DNA of 37,335 nt, from contig CAAEAE010000055.1 of the NCBI GenBank assembly GCA_900753715.1, forward strand, positions 1 through 37,335. Direction: 5' to 3'. The notes below the pieces were generated by a model, which had not been told where the DNA came from, did not search any database, and worked only from the letters and a program-made list of their open reading frames with translations. Shown in pieces: positions 25,057 to 34,110 of this stretch. Position 1 is the first letter of the stretch, and each line of letters starts with the position of its first letter. The position numbers and the translations under genes were made by a program. The stretch is from an uncultured Roseburia sp. GTDB taxonomy: Bacteria > Bacillota_A > Clostridia > Lachnospirales > Lachnospiraceae.

Positions 25057-25809
25057 ATGACAGATACAAAGCAGGAGATACTTGTAAGCATTGTAACCGT
25101 CTGCTATAACAGTGAGGCGACCATCCGTGACACCATCGAATCGGTGCTGCATCAGACTTACGGAAATATCGAATATATCATTGTAGATGGAAAGTCAAAA
25201 GACCATACATTAGACATTGTGGAAGAATACAGACTGGCATTTGAGGAAAGAGGAATTTCCTTACAGGTGTCAAGCGAGAAGGACAATGGCGTGTATGATG
25301 CGATGAATAAGGGAATTGCCAAAGCAAAGGGAACCCTTGTCGGTATGATTAACAGCGATGACTGGTATGAGGAGAATACAGTAGAGCGTGTGGTTGATAC
25401 GTTCCGGAAGGAAGATTTCGATATGTTTTATGCAGATATCCGTCTGTATAAGGGAGATTCCTATATCGTAAAAAAGGCGCGTTACAGAAAGTATGCCACT
25501 TCACGGGACTGGAACCATCCGACAACGTTTATGCGCCGCACCGTGTATGATAAGTTTCAATATGCGACAGACTGCGTGTATGACGACTGGGATTTGATGT
25601 TAAAAGTATTCAAGGGAAATTATAAAGTTGTGGTACTAAACGAAGTGCTTGCAAATTTCCGTATGGGAGGTTTGAGCAACGAGGGAGGCGTCGGAACGGC
25701 GTTCCGTAAGTGCAGGGAACGTTACCGGATTTACAGAAGGAATGGATACAGCCGGATATATCTTCTGGAATGTATGCTTACTGAGCTTGCAAAGCTCATT
25801 GTAAAATAG
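25057..25809 (+). CDS. GT2-family glycosyltransferase (WcaA-like)
   Basis: This 250-residue inverting glycosyltransferase has a GT-A fold. VSIVTVCYNSEATIRDTIES begins the fold, YIIVDGKSKDHT gives the nucleotide site, and the metal-binding DxD-like motif is INSDDW (D101-D102). DNGVYDAMNKGI is characteristic of the WcaA/EpsE-like GT2 group. The ATG at 25057 was chosen, six bases after AGGGGAG; an in-frame ATG at 25051 touches that ribosome site. It likely acts as an early transferase after the initiating sugar; donor and acceptor are not evident. Confidence 0.9.
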   Translation: MTDTKQEILVSIVTVCYNSEATIRDTIESVLHQTYGNIEYIIVDGKSKDHTLDIVEEYRLAFEERGISLQVSSEKDNGVYDAMNKGIAKAKGTLVGMINSDDWYEENTVERVVDTFRKEDFDMFYADIRLYKGDSYIVKKARYRKYATSRDWNHPTTFMRRTVYDKFQYATDCVYDDWDLMLKVFKGNYKVVVLNEVLANFRMGGLSNEGGVGTAFRKCRERYRIYRRNGYSRIYLLECMLTELAKLIVK

Positions 25810-25818
25810 GAAATCGCG

Positions 25819-27042
25819 ATGAAAGTATTAGAAATCAATACCGTATATGGAATCGGAAGTACGGGAAAAATTGTGTCGGATTTATATGAAATGCTTACCG
25901 GACAGGGGCATGAGTGTGTCATTGCATATGCAAGAGGCGAGGCACCGGAGAATATCCGTACAATTAAAATTGGAAATAAATGGGATGTTTATTATCATGG
26001 CATCATGACAAGAATCACGGACCGGCACGCCATGTATTCAGTGCGTGCAACAAAGAAACTGGTGGAAGATATCAGACGGTATGAACCGGATTTGATTCAT
26101 CTTCACAATCTTCATGGGTATTACCTTGATATCCGGACGTTGTTTGCTTTTTTGAAAGAATATGACAGACCGGTCGTGTGGACATTGCATGACTGCTGGA
26201 CTTACACGGGACACTGCTCCCATTATACCAATGTAGGCTGCTACCGCTGGAAGAGCCAGTGTGAGCATTGCCCGCAGAAGAAGGAATATCCGGCGAGTAT
26301 GCTTCTTGACAACTCCTATCAGAACTACCGGATAAAAAAAGAATTATTTACATCTGTAAGGAATATGCACCTCGTCACACCGTCGAAGTGGCTGAAGGGA
26401 GAGGTGGAACAGTCCTTTTTTAAAGGAATTCCGTGCAGTGCGGTGCCAAATGGATTAGAGCTGGAAACATATTATCTTAAGCAGGAAAACGAACAGGAGA
26501 AGCTTAAGGAAACATATGGATTATCCGGGAAAAAGGTTGTGCTCGGAGTGGCGAATGTCTGGACAAAACAGAAGGGATATGAAGACTTCATAGAACTTTC
26601 GGGGCACCTGCCGGAGGAATACCAGGTTGTGATGGTAGGACTGAATGAAAAACAGTTGAAAGAGCTTCCGGAAACAATTGCAGGCTATCCAAGAACGGCA
26701 GGATTATCCGAGCTTGCAGATTTTTACCGGATGGCGGATGTCTATTTTAACGGAAGCTGTCAGGAGACAATGGGAATGACCACGGGAGAGGCAATCTGCT
26801 GCGGAACACCTGCCATAGTCTATAATGCAACGGCAGTTCCGGAGAGTGTGCACGAGGGCTGTGGCATTGTTTTGGAGCCGGGTGATGTAAAAGGAGTTGC
26901 AGAAGCGGTACAGCAAATCTGTAATGAACCAACACCCTGGTATGAGGGCTGCAAAAAGGACAGAATCCGGTTTGACAAGGCAGTCTTTTTAGAGGCTTAT
27001 GAGCAGATTTACCGGGAACTTATGAAGGGCGTTACAGGATAG
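25819..27042 (+). CDS. GT4-family glycosyltransferase (WcaC-like)
   Basis: This is a 407-residue retaining glycosyltransferase with GT-B fold. The N-terminus VYGIGSTGKIVSDLYEML contains the glycine-rich acceptor loop; the EX7E nucleotide-sugar motif is ETMGMTTGE (E316, E324). An unusual Cys/His-rich stretch starting HDCWTYTGHC (near residue 125) continues to CEHC; such clusters are seen in WcaC-type enzymes of exopolysaccharide loci. The ribosome site AGGAAA lies at the end of the preceding gene. The sugar transferred is not determinable. Confidence 0.9.
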   Translation: MKVLEINTVYGIGSTGKIVSDLYEMLTGQGHECVIAYARGEAPENIRTIKIGNKWDVYYHGIMTRITDRHAMYSVRATKKLVEDIRRYEPDLIHLHNLHGYYLDIRTLFAFLKEYDRPVVWTLHDCWTYTGHCSHYTNVGCYRWKSQCEHCPQKKEYPASMLLDNSYQNYRIKKELFTSVRNMHLVTPSKWLKGEVEQSFFKGIPCSAVPNGLELETYYLKQENEQEKLKETYGLSGKKVVLGVANVWTKQKGYEDFIELSGHLPEEYQVVMVGLNEKQLKELPETIAGYPRTAGLSELADFYRMADVYFNGSCQETMGMTTGEAICCGTPAIVYNATAVPESVHEGCGIVLEPGDVKGVAEAVQQICNEPTPWYEGCKKDRIRFDKAVFLEAYEQIYRELMKGVTG

Positions 27043-27060
27043 CAGGAGAAAGAAGAAAAT

Positions 27061-28326
27061 ATGAGATTTAAAATCAGGAACTCGCTGGCAAATTTTACAA
27101 TTCACAGAAAAATAGAAAAAGACTGGGAATCCAAAATCATGGAGTGGCTTTTATACTTCGGATGTTTTTTCCCGTTTATTCAGTTTGTGATATATATCGG
27201 TTCTGATACACAGCCGACCGGACTTCTGGTTTCAGTGGCAATTGTATTATGCTATTTTTTGCAGAAAAAAGTGGGAATGTCCGCTCGTTTCGGACTTCTG
27301 GTTTCGATGGTATTACTTGCGGGCGTGCTTGCAGTCTTTGGCGTGATGCAGGTGAGCCTGTATGATACGCTGCGCGCCTATTTCGGATATATTTCCCTTT
27401 TCTTTATTCCGGTGGCAGCTTATCTGGTGTTAGAAGCCAGGGGAGGTGTCAATGAGCGCCTTTTAAAGCTCATTACCTGGATCTGGTTTGCGGTTGGATT
27501 CATCCAGAAATATATCAACAGTACTTTTTTGCATAATATTCTGTCAAGAGCCGCTACAAACGAGGCGCGCGGTGTCGTAAGCCTGTTCTCGGAACCGTCT
27601 GCTTACGGCTATATGTGTCTGGTGATGCTGTTGTTCGTAATGAAGTTTGAAAAAAACAAGGTTCTTTATATGGCAAACCTGCTGATTCAGATTGTGGTGT
27701 TTGCGCAGTCATCCGTAACACTTGTTTATCTGGCAGCGTACATCGGAATGTATATGATAAATGAACTGGTCTACTGCAAGAAACACGCACTGTTTAAGGC
27801 GGTGGTACTCTTTGGCGGTGGAATCGGCTCACTGCTTCTGATTGAAAAGTTTGCAAGACAGGGGTCCCGTATCCAGGTGCTGGTACATTCTCTGTTTAAC
27901 GATCCGGAACGTCTCTTAAAGGATGGAAGTATTACGCTGCGTGTAAATGCCATCACCTATTCCATCCAGGAATTTGTGGCAAATTATGGAATGCCGCACG
28001 GAATGTCGCAGAAAATCATGAGTGGAATCGGCACCGTGCTTTATGAATTTGGTATTTTTGGAATCATTCTGGTTGCAATCATTGCAGCAATTATCTGGAG
28101 AGGATATGAGCGGGGCGAGGGAATTACCTATACCTTTGGATTTCTGGTTATGATGTTTTCTTCCATACCGTTTTCTGCACCAGTGATTTCCTTCTATCTG
28201 GGCTGGTGTCTGTATTGTAGAAAACAGCGTGTGATGCAGCATGAAAACGCTTCCGGCGAGATTATCGCAGTGAAGGGAAGAAACATTATCAGGAGGAAAG
28301 AATATGAGAGTTCTGTGGATTTGTAA
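27061..28326 (+). CDS. Wzy-like O-antigen/capsule polymerase
   Basis: This 421-residue integral membrane protein has about ten or eleven helices and a short polar N-terminus. The periplasm-facing loop with ARGVVSLFSEPSAYGYM contains the SEPS motif common in O-antigen polymerase-like proteins. A larger loop with RLLKDGSITLRVNA also carries arginines, as expected for Wzy proteins that bind anionic undecaprenyl-diphosphate substrates. CAGGAG precedes the ATG. It is the only polymerase candidate in the window. Sequence conservation among Wzy proteins is poor, so the call rests on topology, SEPS and locus. The 3' end overlaps the next gene by 23 bases. Confidence 0.82.
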   Translation: MRFKIRNSLANFTIHRKIEKDWESKIMEWLLYFGCFFPFIQFVIYIGSDTQPTGLLVSVAIVLCYFLQKKVGMSARFGLLVSMVLLAGVLAVFGVMQVSLYDTLRAYFGYISLFFIPVAAYLVLEARGGVNERLLKLITWIWFAVGFIQKYINSTFLHNILSRAATNEARGVVSLFSEPSAYGYMCLVMLLFVMKFEKNKVLYMANLLIQIVVFAQSSVTLVYLAAYIGMYMINELVYCKKHALFKAVVLFGGGIGSLLLIEKFARQGSRIQVLVHSLFNDPERLLKDGSITLRVNAITYSIQEFVANYGMPHGMSQKIMSGIGTVLYEFGIFGIILVAIIAAIIWRGYERGEGITYTFGFLVMMFSSIPFSAPVISFYLGWCLYCRKQRVMQHENASGEIIAVKGRNIIRRKEYESSVDL

Positions 28327-29578
28327 TGTGCCGATTCCTGAGGCAAAGGAAGTGATGGGAGATGATACCGAAGTCAGAGTCTCCTGGCTGGTGGGAATCA
28401 GCAAAGCATTAAAAGATTCCGTGGACCTGTATATTGCATACACGTCTGTGGGGCAGACAAAGATTCGCACGGGGGAAGGCGACCGTGTCCATTTTGTATC
28501 TGTTCCGAGAAAAGAAAAAGACGCAGATAAGTTTGACCCGACACTTGAGGAACAGTTTGTGCAGGTCTATGAGATGGTAAAGCCGGATGCCGTGCATATT
28601 TTCGGAACAGAGTTCCCGCATACGTTAAGTGCGGTGCTTGCAAGCAAGCGTGTGGGGCTTTCGGATGCGACAGTGGTTTCGATTCAGGGATTGGTCTCTA
28701 TTTATGCAGACCATTTTATGGCGGGAATCCCACACTGGGTGGAGCGTTTCTTTTCCATCCGTGATATCTTACGCTGCAGCAATGTGCGCACCGTGCAGAA
28801 GAAATTCCGCAAAAAAGGTGCCTATGAAATCGAGGCAATTAGGCAGGTACCAAATGTCATTGGGCGTACCGACTGGGATTTGGCATGTACGACAATGTAT
28901 CACCCGGGCGTTTCCTATCATCACAACAATGAGATTTTACGTGACAGCTTTTATGAGAACCGCTGGCAGTATGAATCCTGCGAAAAACATCGGATTTTCA
29001 TGAGCCAGGGAAGAGTGCCGTACAAGGGATTTCATTTTGCCATTCAGGCGCTTGCGGTATTAAAACAAAAATATCCGGATGTCACATTATATATTACAGA
29101 TGACGATATCATACACCCACAGGGATTTTACAACAAAATCAAATTGGGCGGCTATCAGATTTATCTGCGCAGACTGATTAAGAAGCTGGGCGTGGAAGAA
29201 AACATTCATTTCTTAGGGACACTAAATGAGAAAGAGATGTGTGAGCAGTACCGGAAAGCAAATGCTTTTATCCTGCCGTCTGCGATTGAAAATTCGCCGA
29301 ATTCACTTGGCGAGGCAATGTTACTCGGCGTGCCGACCGTGACCGCAGATATGGGCGGCGTCAAAAACATGATAACTCACGAGAAGGAAGGCTATGTCTA
29401 CCAGTTAGATGCGCCGTATATGCTGGCGTTTTATGTGGGAAAACTGTTTGATGCAAAGGAGGGCGTTGCACCAATGTGTGAGGCGGCGCACGCGCATGCA
29501 GCACAGATTTTTGACCGGGAAGAAAATATAAAAGAGCTTGTTGCAATTTACCGCAGAATCAGCGGAAATGAGGAATAA
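28304..29578 (+). CDS. GT4-family glycosyltransferase
   Basis: This 424-residue GT-B glycosyltransferase starts inside the end of the polymerase gene, with AGGAGG 7 bases before the ATG. The N-terminal domain begins RVLWICNVPIPEA; the C-terminal domain has SQGRVPYKGFHFAIQALAVL and the EX7E motif ENSPNSLGE (E329, E337), followed by LLGVPTVTADMGGVKNMI. The acceptor domain also has VHIFGTEFPHTLS. Donor unknown. The tight overlap implies coupled translation with the polymerase. Confidence 0.9.
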   Translation: MRVLWICNVPIPEAKEVMGDDTEVRVSWLVGISKALKDSVDLYIAYTSVGQTKIRTGEGDRVHFVSVPRKEKDADKFDPTLEEQFVQVYEMVKPDAVHIFGTEFPHTLSAVLASKRVGLSDATVVSIQGLVSIYADHFMAGIPHWVERFFSIRDILRCSNVRTVQKKFRKKGAYEIEAIRQVPNVIGRTDWDLACTTMYHPGVSYHHNNEILRDSFYENRWQYESCEKHRIFMSQGRVPYKGFHFAIQALAVLKQKYPDVTLYITDDDIIHPQGFYNKIKLGGYQIYLRRLIKKLGVEENIHFLGTLNEKEMCEQYRKANAFILPSAIENSPNSLGEAMLLGVPTVTADMGGVKNMITHEKEGYVYQLDAPYMLAFYVGKLFDAKEGVAPMCEAAHAHAAQIFDREENIKELVAIYRRISGNEE

Positions 29579-29581
29579 ATC

Positions 29582-30529
29582 ATGAGTGAAATAAAACAAT
29601 ATGCACCGATTGTGCTGTTTGTATACAACAGACCGGAGCATACGAAAAAGACAATTGAATCACTGCAAAAAAATGAAGGAGCTTCTGAGAGTGACCTGTT
29701 TATTTACTGCGACGGCGCAAAGAACGAGGCAGCGGAAGCAAAAGTGAAGGAAGTGCGCCAGTACGTGCACTCGGTTACGGGATTTAAAACGGTAACCGTA
29801 GTAGAACGAGAGAAAAATTATGGACTTGCCCGCTCGGTTATTACCGGGGTAACCGAAATCGTAAACCGTTACGGCAGAATTATCGTGATGGAGGACGATT
29901 TGCTGACCAGCCGGTATTTTCTGACCTACATGAACGAAGCGTTAGAGCGCTATAAGGATGAGAAAAAGGCATTTTCCATTACCGGATACTCCCACTTCGG
30001 AGACGGAAACCCTGCCTTGCCGGAGAGCTATTTTATCCGTATTTTTTCCTCCTGGAGCTGGGCAACCTGGAAGGACAGATGGGAGTTGTTCGACGAGAAT
30101 GCGACAGGCTGGGAACAGGTCAAAAATGACGAGGCGTTCCGCAAAACCTTTGACTATGAGGATTCCTTTGACATGAGCGTGATGCTCCGCAATCAGATGG
30201 AATATCACACGATTAATTCCTGGGCAATCCGCTGTTACTGGGCAATGTTTCAAAGCGGAGGCTTAACTCTTTTCCCGAACCGTGGGCTCTGCGAAAATAT
30301 TGGATTTGACGGCAGCGGCGTTCACTGCAATGTAGAGGTGCGGGATAAGATTGCGACTTTAAAGGAATACCGTGTGACACAGTTCCCGGAAATAGTGGAG
30401 GAGCGGAAAGAGGACAGAGCGGCATTAATTGCCTGCAAACATCAGGAAAAACGTGCTTATAAAAGAAGCAGGATTCGCTATTATCTCACACATCCGGGAA
30501 AAGCGATACATAAGATTCTCGGAAAATAG
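29582..30529 (+). CDS. GT2-like glycosyltransferase (sugar transferase with EDD motif)
   Basis: This 315-residue protein is a divergent GT-A glycosyltransferase. APIVLFVYNRPEHTKKTIES begins the fold, LFIYCDGAK follows, and VMEDDLLTS (E104-D105-D106) is the probable metal/nucleotide site. IFSSWSWATWKDRWE is a conserved segment of related enzymes in polysaccharide clusters. The ribosome site GAGGAA overlaps the preceding stop. The C-terminal 40 residues are basic and probably membrane-proximal. Substrate unknown. Confidence 0.82.
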   Translation: MSEIKQYAPIVLFVYNRPEHTKKTIESLQKNEGASESDLFIYCDGAKNEAAEAKVKEVRQYVHSVTGFKTVTVVEREKNYGLARSVITGVTEIVNRYGRIIVMEDDLLTSRYFLTYMNEALERYKDEKKAFSITGYSHFGDGNPALPESYFIRIFSSWSWATWKDRWELFDENATGWEQVKNDEAFRKTFDYEDSFDMSVMLRNQMEYHTINSWAIRCYWAMFQSGGLTLFPNRGLCENIGFDGSGVHCNVEVRDKIATLKEYRVTQFPEIVEERKEDRAALIACKHQEKRAYKRSRIRYYLTHPGKAIHKILGK

Positions 30530-30543
30530 ACAGGGGGATTCCT

Positions 30544-31740
30544 ATGAAAAAAATCGGTCTGGTGGTCTCATCCGTGTTTTCCATGGGCGGAGAACAGCGT
30601 GTGACAGCGGTGATTGCAAATGAGCTGGCGAAGGAATATGAGGTGACCATTTTTACAAAGGATACAAAAGAGGAAATTGCAAAAAATCCCTATCAGGTCA
30701 GCAATGCCATTAAAATTGTAACCTATCAGGACCCACACTTAAATAAGGTATCACGCATCCTGCGGCGTATCCTAAGAGACATCAATGAGCGCACAGGACT
30801 CTGGTATCAGAAAAAAAGTGCCGTTAAGCTGTTGCGGTATGCGTATTTCCCGAAAAAATGGCGCAAGGAATGGATACAGATGTTGTCGGGAGAGCCGTTT
30901 GACTGGATAATCGGCGTCTCCGGCGGCAACTCCATAAGGCTTGGATTAATTGCAGACGAATTAAATGCAAAGACGGCGGGCTGGGAGCACAATGCCTATG
31001 AGGCATATTTCAAAACGCCGCACAGATATTTCTGGCATATGGATGCACTGTTTGGGGAGAGCGCACGCGCGATGGATGCCTGTGTGGTGCTAAACGATTA
31101 CATTGCGGGAAAATACAAGGAAGCGTTTGATGTTTCCTGTAAAGTCATCTATAATCCGCGCAGCTTTGTGAGTGAAAAAAAGAGTGCACTTACGCAAAAG
31201 ACGTTTATCACCTGCGGAAGATTTACCTATCAGAAGGGGTATGATTTATTATTAGAATCGTTCCGGTATTTTGTGGAGCAGAACAAAGACTGGAAGCTTG
31301 TGATGGTCGGAGACGGCGAGCAGAAGGAAGAACTGCGTCAGATGGTAAAAGACTACGGGCTTTCCGATTATGTGGAAATGCCGGGCAGAACCGACCGCGT
31401 GCAGGATTACCTTATGAATGCATCGGTCTACCTGTTATCCTCCCGCTGGGAAGGATTCCCGATGGTGGTGACGGAGGCGTTTGAGATGGGGCTTCCGGTG
31501 GCGTCTTATGATATCACGGCGGTAGGACCGCTCATTACAGACGGCGTGCAGGGAAGACTGGCAAAGGCTTACGATACGAGAGATTTTGCACGGATTATGC
31601 TTGAAATGGCAGAAAACCGGGAAGCGTTAGAGCAGATGGCAGCGAAGGCAGTTGAAATGGCAGAGACACTTTCCGTGGAACATATTATGGTACAATGGAA
31701 GGAATTATTAGAAACAGAAGGAAAGGGAGTGGCAGTTTGA
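30544..31740 (+). CDS. GT4-family glycosyltransferase
   Basis: This 398-residue GT-B enzyme begins KIGLVVSSVFSMGGEQRVT, a variant of the GGAERV acceptor motif. The C-terminal half has TCGRFTYQKGYDLLLESF, MVGDGEQKEELR, and the EX7E motif EGFPMVVTE (E303, E311). GGGGG lies 6 bases before the ATG. Its stop overlaps the TTG start of the next gene (TTGA). Related enzymes often add GalNAc or galactose in exopolysaccharide loci, but nothing here fixes the sugar. Confidence 0.9.
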   Translation: MKKIGLVVSSVFSMGGEQRVTAVIANELAKEYEVTIFTKDTKEEIAKNPYQVSNAIKIVTYQDPHLNKVSRILRRILRDINERTGLWYQKKSAVKLLRYAYFPKKWRKEWIQMLSGEPFDWIIGVSGGNSIRLGLIADELNAKTAGWEHNAYEAYFKTPHRYFWHMDALFGESARAMDACVVLNDYIAGKYKEAFDVSCKVIYNPRSFVSEKKSALTQKTFITCGRFTYQKGYDLLLESFRYFVEQNKDWKLVMVGDGEQKEELRQMVKDYGLSDYVEMPGRTDRVQDYLMNASVYLLSSRWEGFPMVVTEAFEMGLPVASYDITAVGPLITDGVQGRLAKAYDTRDFARIMLEMAENREALEQMAAKAVEMAETLSVEHIMVQWKELLETEGKGVAV

Positions 31741-32597
31741 AGGAAGCAATCAAGAACCGGTTTCCGGGTCTCTATGAAAAATGGCTGGAATTCAGAAGAA
31801 TGTCGGAATATAAGGCAAAAGATAAAGCGTACAGAGAGCACAGCGAGAAAAAACAGGCGTTTTATAAAGAACATTTAGAGCCATATCACAATCTTCATAA
31901 AGGAGAGCGCTGTTTTATCGTGGCAACGGGACCAAGTCTCCGGATAGAGGATGTGGAGAAGTTAAAGGACGAGTGGACGTTTACCGTAAACTCCGGTTTT
32001 AAATTATATGATAAAACAGACTGGCGTGCAGATTATTATGGAATCGTAGATTCCCATGCAATTGAAACATTCCGTGAAAATCTCAAATCAAAAGAGATTC
32101 GGAAGCTGTTTTACAGCGACTTTGATGTGGATTATAATGAGGAAAACGGTCTGGCATTTCCAAAGAATGATGCGGCAAATTCACTCACCAATACATTCTG
32201 GCAGAAATGGTTCCCGAAGCGTTATCCGGAGACGAAATTCAGTGGAGATATTACAAAAGTAGTGTACACGGGAAAATCCGTCGTGTATGCAATGCTTCAG
32301 ATTGCAGCATACCTTGGATTTGAAGAAATCTATCTGCTCGGTGTGGACTGCAATTATGCACAGCCGAAAATGTATAATGAAGCGACTGCCTATGTGGACC
32401 ATAAGAAAACCTGGTCAAAGGAACGGCTGATTCAGAATGGAAATGAGATGTTAGCAGAATACGATATTGCACAGGAATATGCCGGTGCACATGGATTCCG
32501 TATTTACAACGCAACACGCGGTGGACAGTTAGAAGCATTCCCACGCGTAGACTTTGATGAAGTGATAAAGTCAACAAAGGGAAAGAAAAAGAAGTAG
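31737..32597 (+). CDS. MptE-like (DUF115) protein in polysaccharide locus
   Basis: The 286-residue protein has the GNGPSL-type signature of the DUF115/MptE-like family as IVATGPSLRIEDVEKLK (residues 61-77), then FTVNSGFKLYDKTDWRADYYGIVDS. FEEIYLLGVDCNY is the second family motif. Some members are pterin kinases, while others sit in surface-glycan or flagellin-glycosylation loci and may act on sugar nucleotides. The start is the TTG at 31737, overlapping the previous stop (TTGA), with AAGGGAG 7 bases upstream. A basic helical N-terminus (about 55 residues) precedes the domain. Biochemical activity is not established. Confidence 0.8.
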   Translation: MKEAIKNRFPGLYEKWLEFRRMSEYKAKDKAYREHSEKKQAFYKEHLEPYHNLHKGERCFIVATGPSLRIEDVEKLKDEWTFTVNSGFKLYDKTDWRADYYGIVDSHAIETFRENLKSKEIRKLFYSDFDVDYNEENGLAFPKNDAANSLTNTFWQKWFPKRYPETKFSGDITKVVYTGKSVVYAMLQIAAYLGFEEIYLLGVDCNYAQPKMYNEATAYVDHKKTWSKERLIQNGNEMLAEYDIAQEYAGAHGFRIYNATRGGQLEAFPRVDFDEVIKSTKGKKKK

Positions 32598-32613
32598 ATT
32601 AAAGGAGAACAAG

Positions 32614-34083
32614 ATGAAAAAGCAGAACCAGTATTTTGTGGAAGAGCGTGAAATTGATTTGAAAAAGGTCCTGTTACAGGTGCTCAAAAAATGGCGCCTC
32701 GTTTTAATCCTCGCAGTGCTTGGAGCAGTGCTTGCAGTGGCAGCGGATTACCGCAACACGAAGAAGGAAGCGACAGAAGCAGCAATTGCAGCAGCAGATA
32801 AGGTAAATGCGGGACCGGTCACCATCGAGTCTTTAGAAGCGAAGATGGATGATTATTCCATTCAGCGTGTATGGCGTTTCGTCTATATGACAAATACTTT
32901 AGAGCAGCGCAGAACCTATCAGACAGAATCAATTCTGATGACACTCAATCCTTATCGGGAAAATGTGGTGGATTTAAGCTATGAAGTCGTAGCAGACAAC
33001 AGTAAAGATGCAGAAAATATTGCAAGTCAGTATGTGTCTTATATTCAGTCCGATGAAATCGGCGCAGAGATTAAAACACAGCTTGGACTTGAATTACAGT
33101 CCAGCTATATTACAGAACTTTTATCCGTATCCCGCACGGATGCAGTGCTTAAAATCCGGGTACGTGCAGAATCCGAAGAGGCGTGTGAACGCTTGGCAGA
33201 TGGGGTTGTTTCCGCAGTAGAGGGCTACGCATCTGTAACAACAGCTTCTGAATATGAATTGAAACAGGAAAGCCGTGAGAGCAACATTGTTATCGATGAT
33301 GAAGTTGTGTCACGCCAGGCATCCATGAATTCTGATCTGGCTCTGTATGTAAGCTCCTACACGGCATTACAGAATTCTTTGTCAAATGAACAGCAGGCAC
33401 TTGCAGCATTGATTCTTCAGGAGGGAATTACTTCCCAGAACAGTATCCTTCCGGCAGAGGAAGAGACAGAGGAAGAGGAACGTGCCCATGTAGAGCCGGC
33501 AGCGGTATCTGTCTCTGTACGCCCGAACAAGGCACCGCTTGGAATTCTTGGCGGAATCCTGCTTGCAGTCGTATGCGTTGTAATCGGATACTCAGCATCA
33601 CAGGGAATCCACGGAATGCAGGAAGCAAAATATCTGTTTGGTGTCCGTGACATGGGAAGCGTCAGTGCACTTTCCCTGAAGAAAAAACGGATTGGAAATG
33701 GAATTGACCGCTGGGCAGATAAAATTGCGATGGGACATTCCAATTATGCACAGCAGTTTGCAATGATTCGTTCTAATATCCTGCTTGCATGCAGAAAAGA
33801 GAACAGAGACCATGTATATCTTGCAGGAAGCAAAATGAACATGGTTCCGGAAGCATTTTTAACGCAGCTTTCGGACAGCCTGAAAGAGGATGGTATCACG
33901 GTTGAAATCGGTGGAAACATCAACCGCGATGCAGAGGCATTGTTAAAGCTTACCGAGGACGGGGCATGTGTTCTTGTGGAAGCAGATGAGAAATCAAATT
34001 GCAATGAGATTGCGAAGGAACTGAACAAGTGCCGTGAAAATGAGGTACAGTTACTTGGAATGGTACTTGTTTCAAATTGTTAA
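32614..34083 (+). CDS. Wzz/YveK-like chain-length protein fused to a degenerate BY-kinase-like domain
   Basis: This 489-residue protein has the polysaccharide co-polymerase layout: one helix near residues 29-45, a long extracytoplasmic helical region, and a second helix near 307-330. Wzz-type proteins control polymer length and, in Gram-positives, activate a tyrosine kinase. The cytoplasmic C-terminus (about 376-489) resembles a Wzc/CpsD kinase domain: NYAQQFAMIRSNILLA corresponds to the segment before the P-loop, and QLLGMVLVSN to the end of the fold. The P-loop position reads GSKMNMVPEA (near 405), with no GKS/T, so ATP binding is unlikely. The ribosome site AAAGGAG is good. No separate intact kinase is present in the window. 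Confidence 0.8.
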   Translation: MKKQNQYFVEEREIDLKKVLLQVLKKWRLVLILAVLGAVLAVAADYRNTKKEATEAAIAAADKVNAGPVTIESLEAKMDDYSIQRVWRFVYMTNTLEQRRTYQTESILMTLNPYRENVVDLSYEVVADNSKDAENIASQYVSYIQSDEIGAEIKTQLGLELQSSYITELLSVSRTDAVLKIRVRAESEEACERLADGVVSAVEGYASVTTASEYELKQESRESNIVIDDEVVSRQASMNSDLALYVSSYTALQNSLSNEQQALAALILQEGITSQNSILPAEEETEEEERAHVEPAAVSVSVRPNKAPLGILGGILLAVVCVVIGYSASQGIHGMQEAKYLFGVRDMGSVSALSLKKKRIGNGIDRWADKIAMGHSNYAQQFAMIRSNILLACRKENRDHVYLAGSKMNMVPEAFLTQLSDSLKEDGITVEIGGNINRDAEALLKLTEDGACVLVEADEKSNCNEIAKELNKCRENEVQLLGMVLVSNC

Positions 34084-34110
34084 GACAGAAATTTCGATGG
34101 AGATAGAAGC

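Noticed and set aside
27916..28470. 184-codon open frame on the minus strand over the polymerase/GT4 junction
   Set aside because: It is antisense to two genes with clear motifs and an AGGAGG-led overlap; no protein features of its own.
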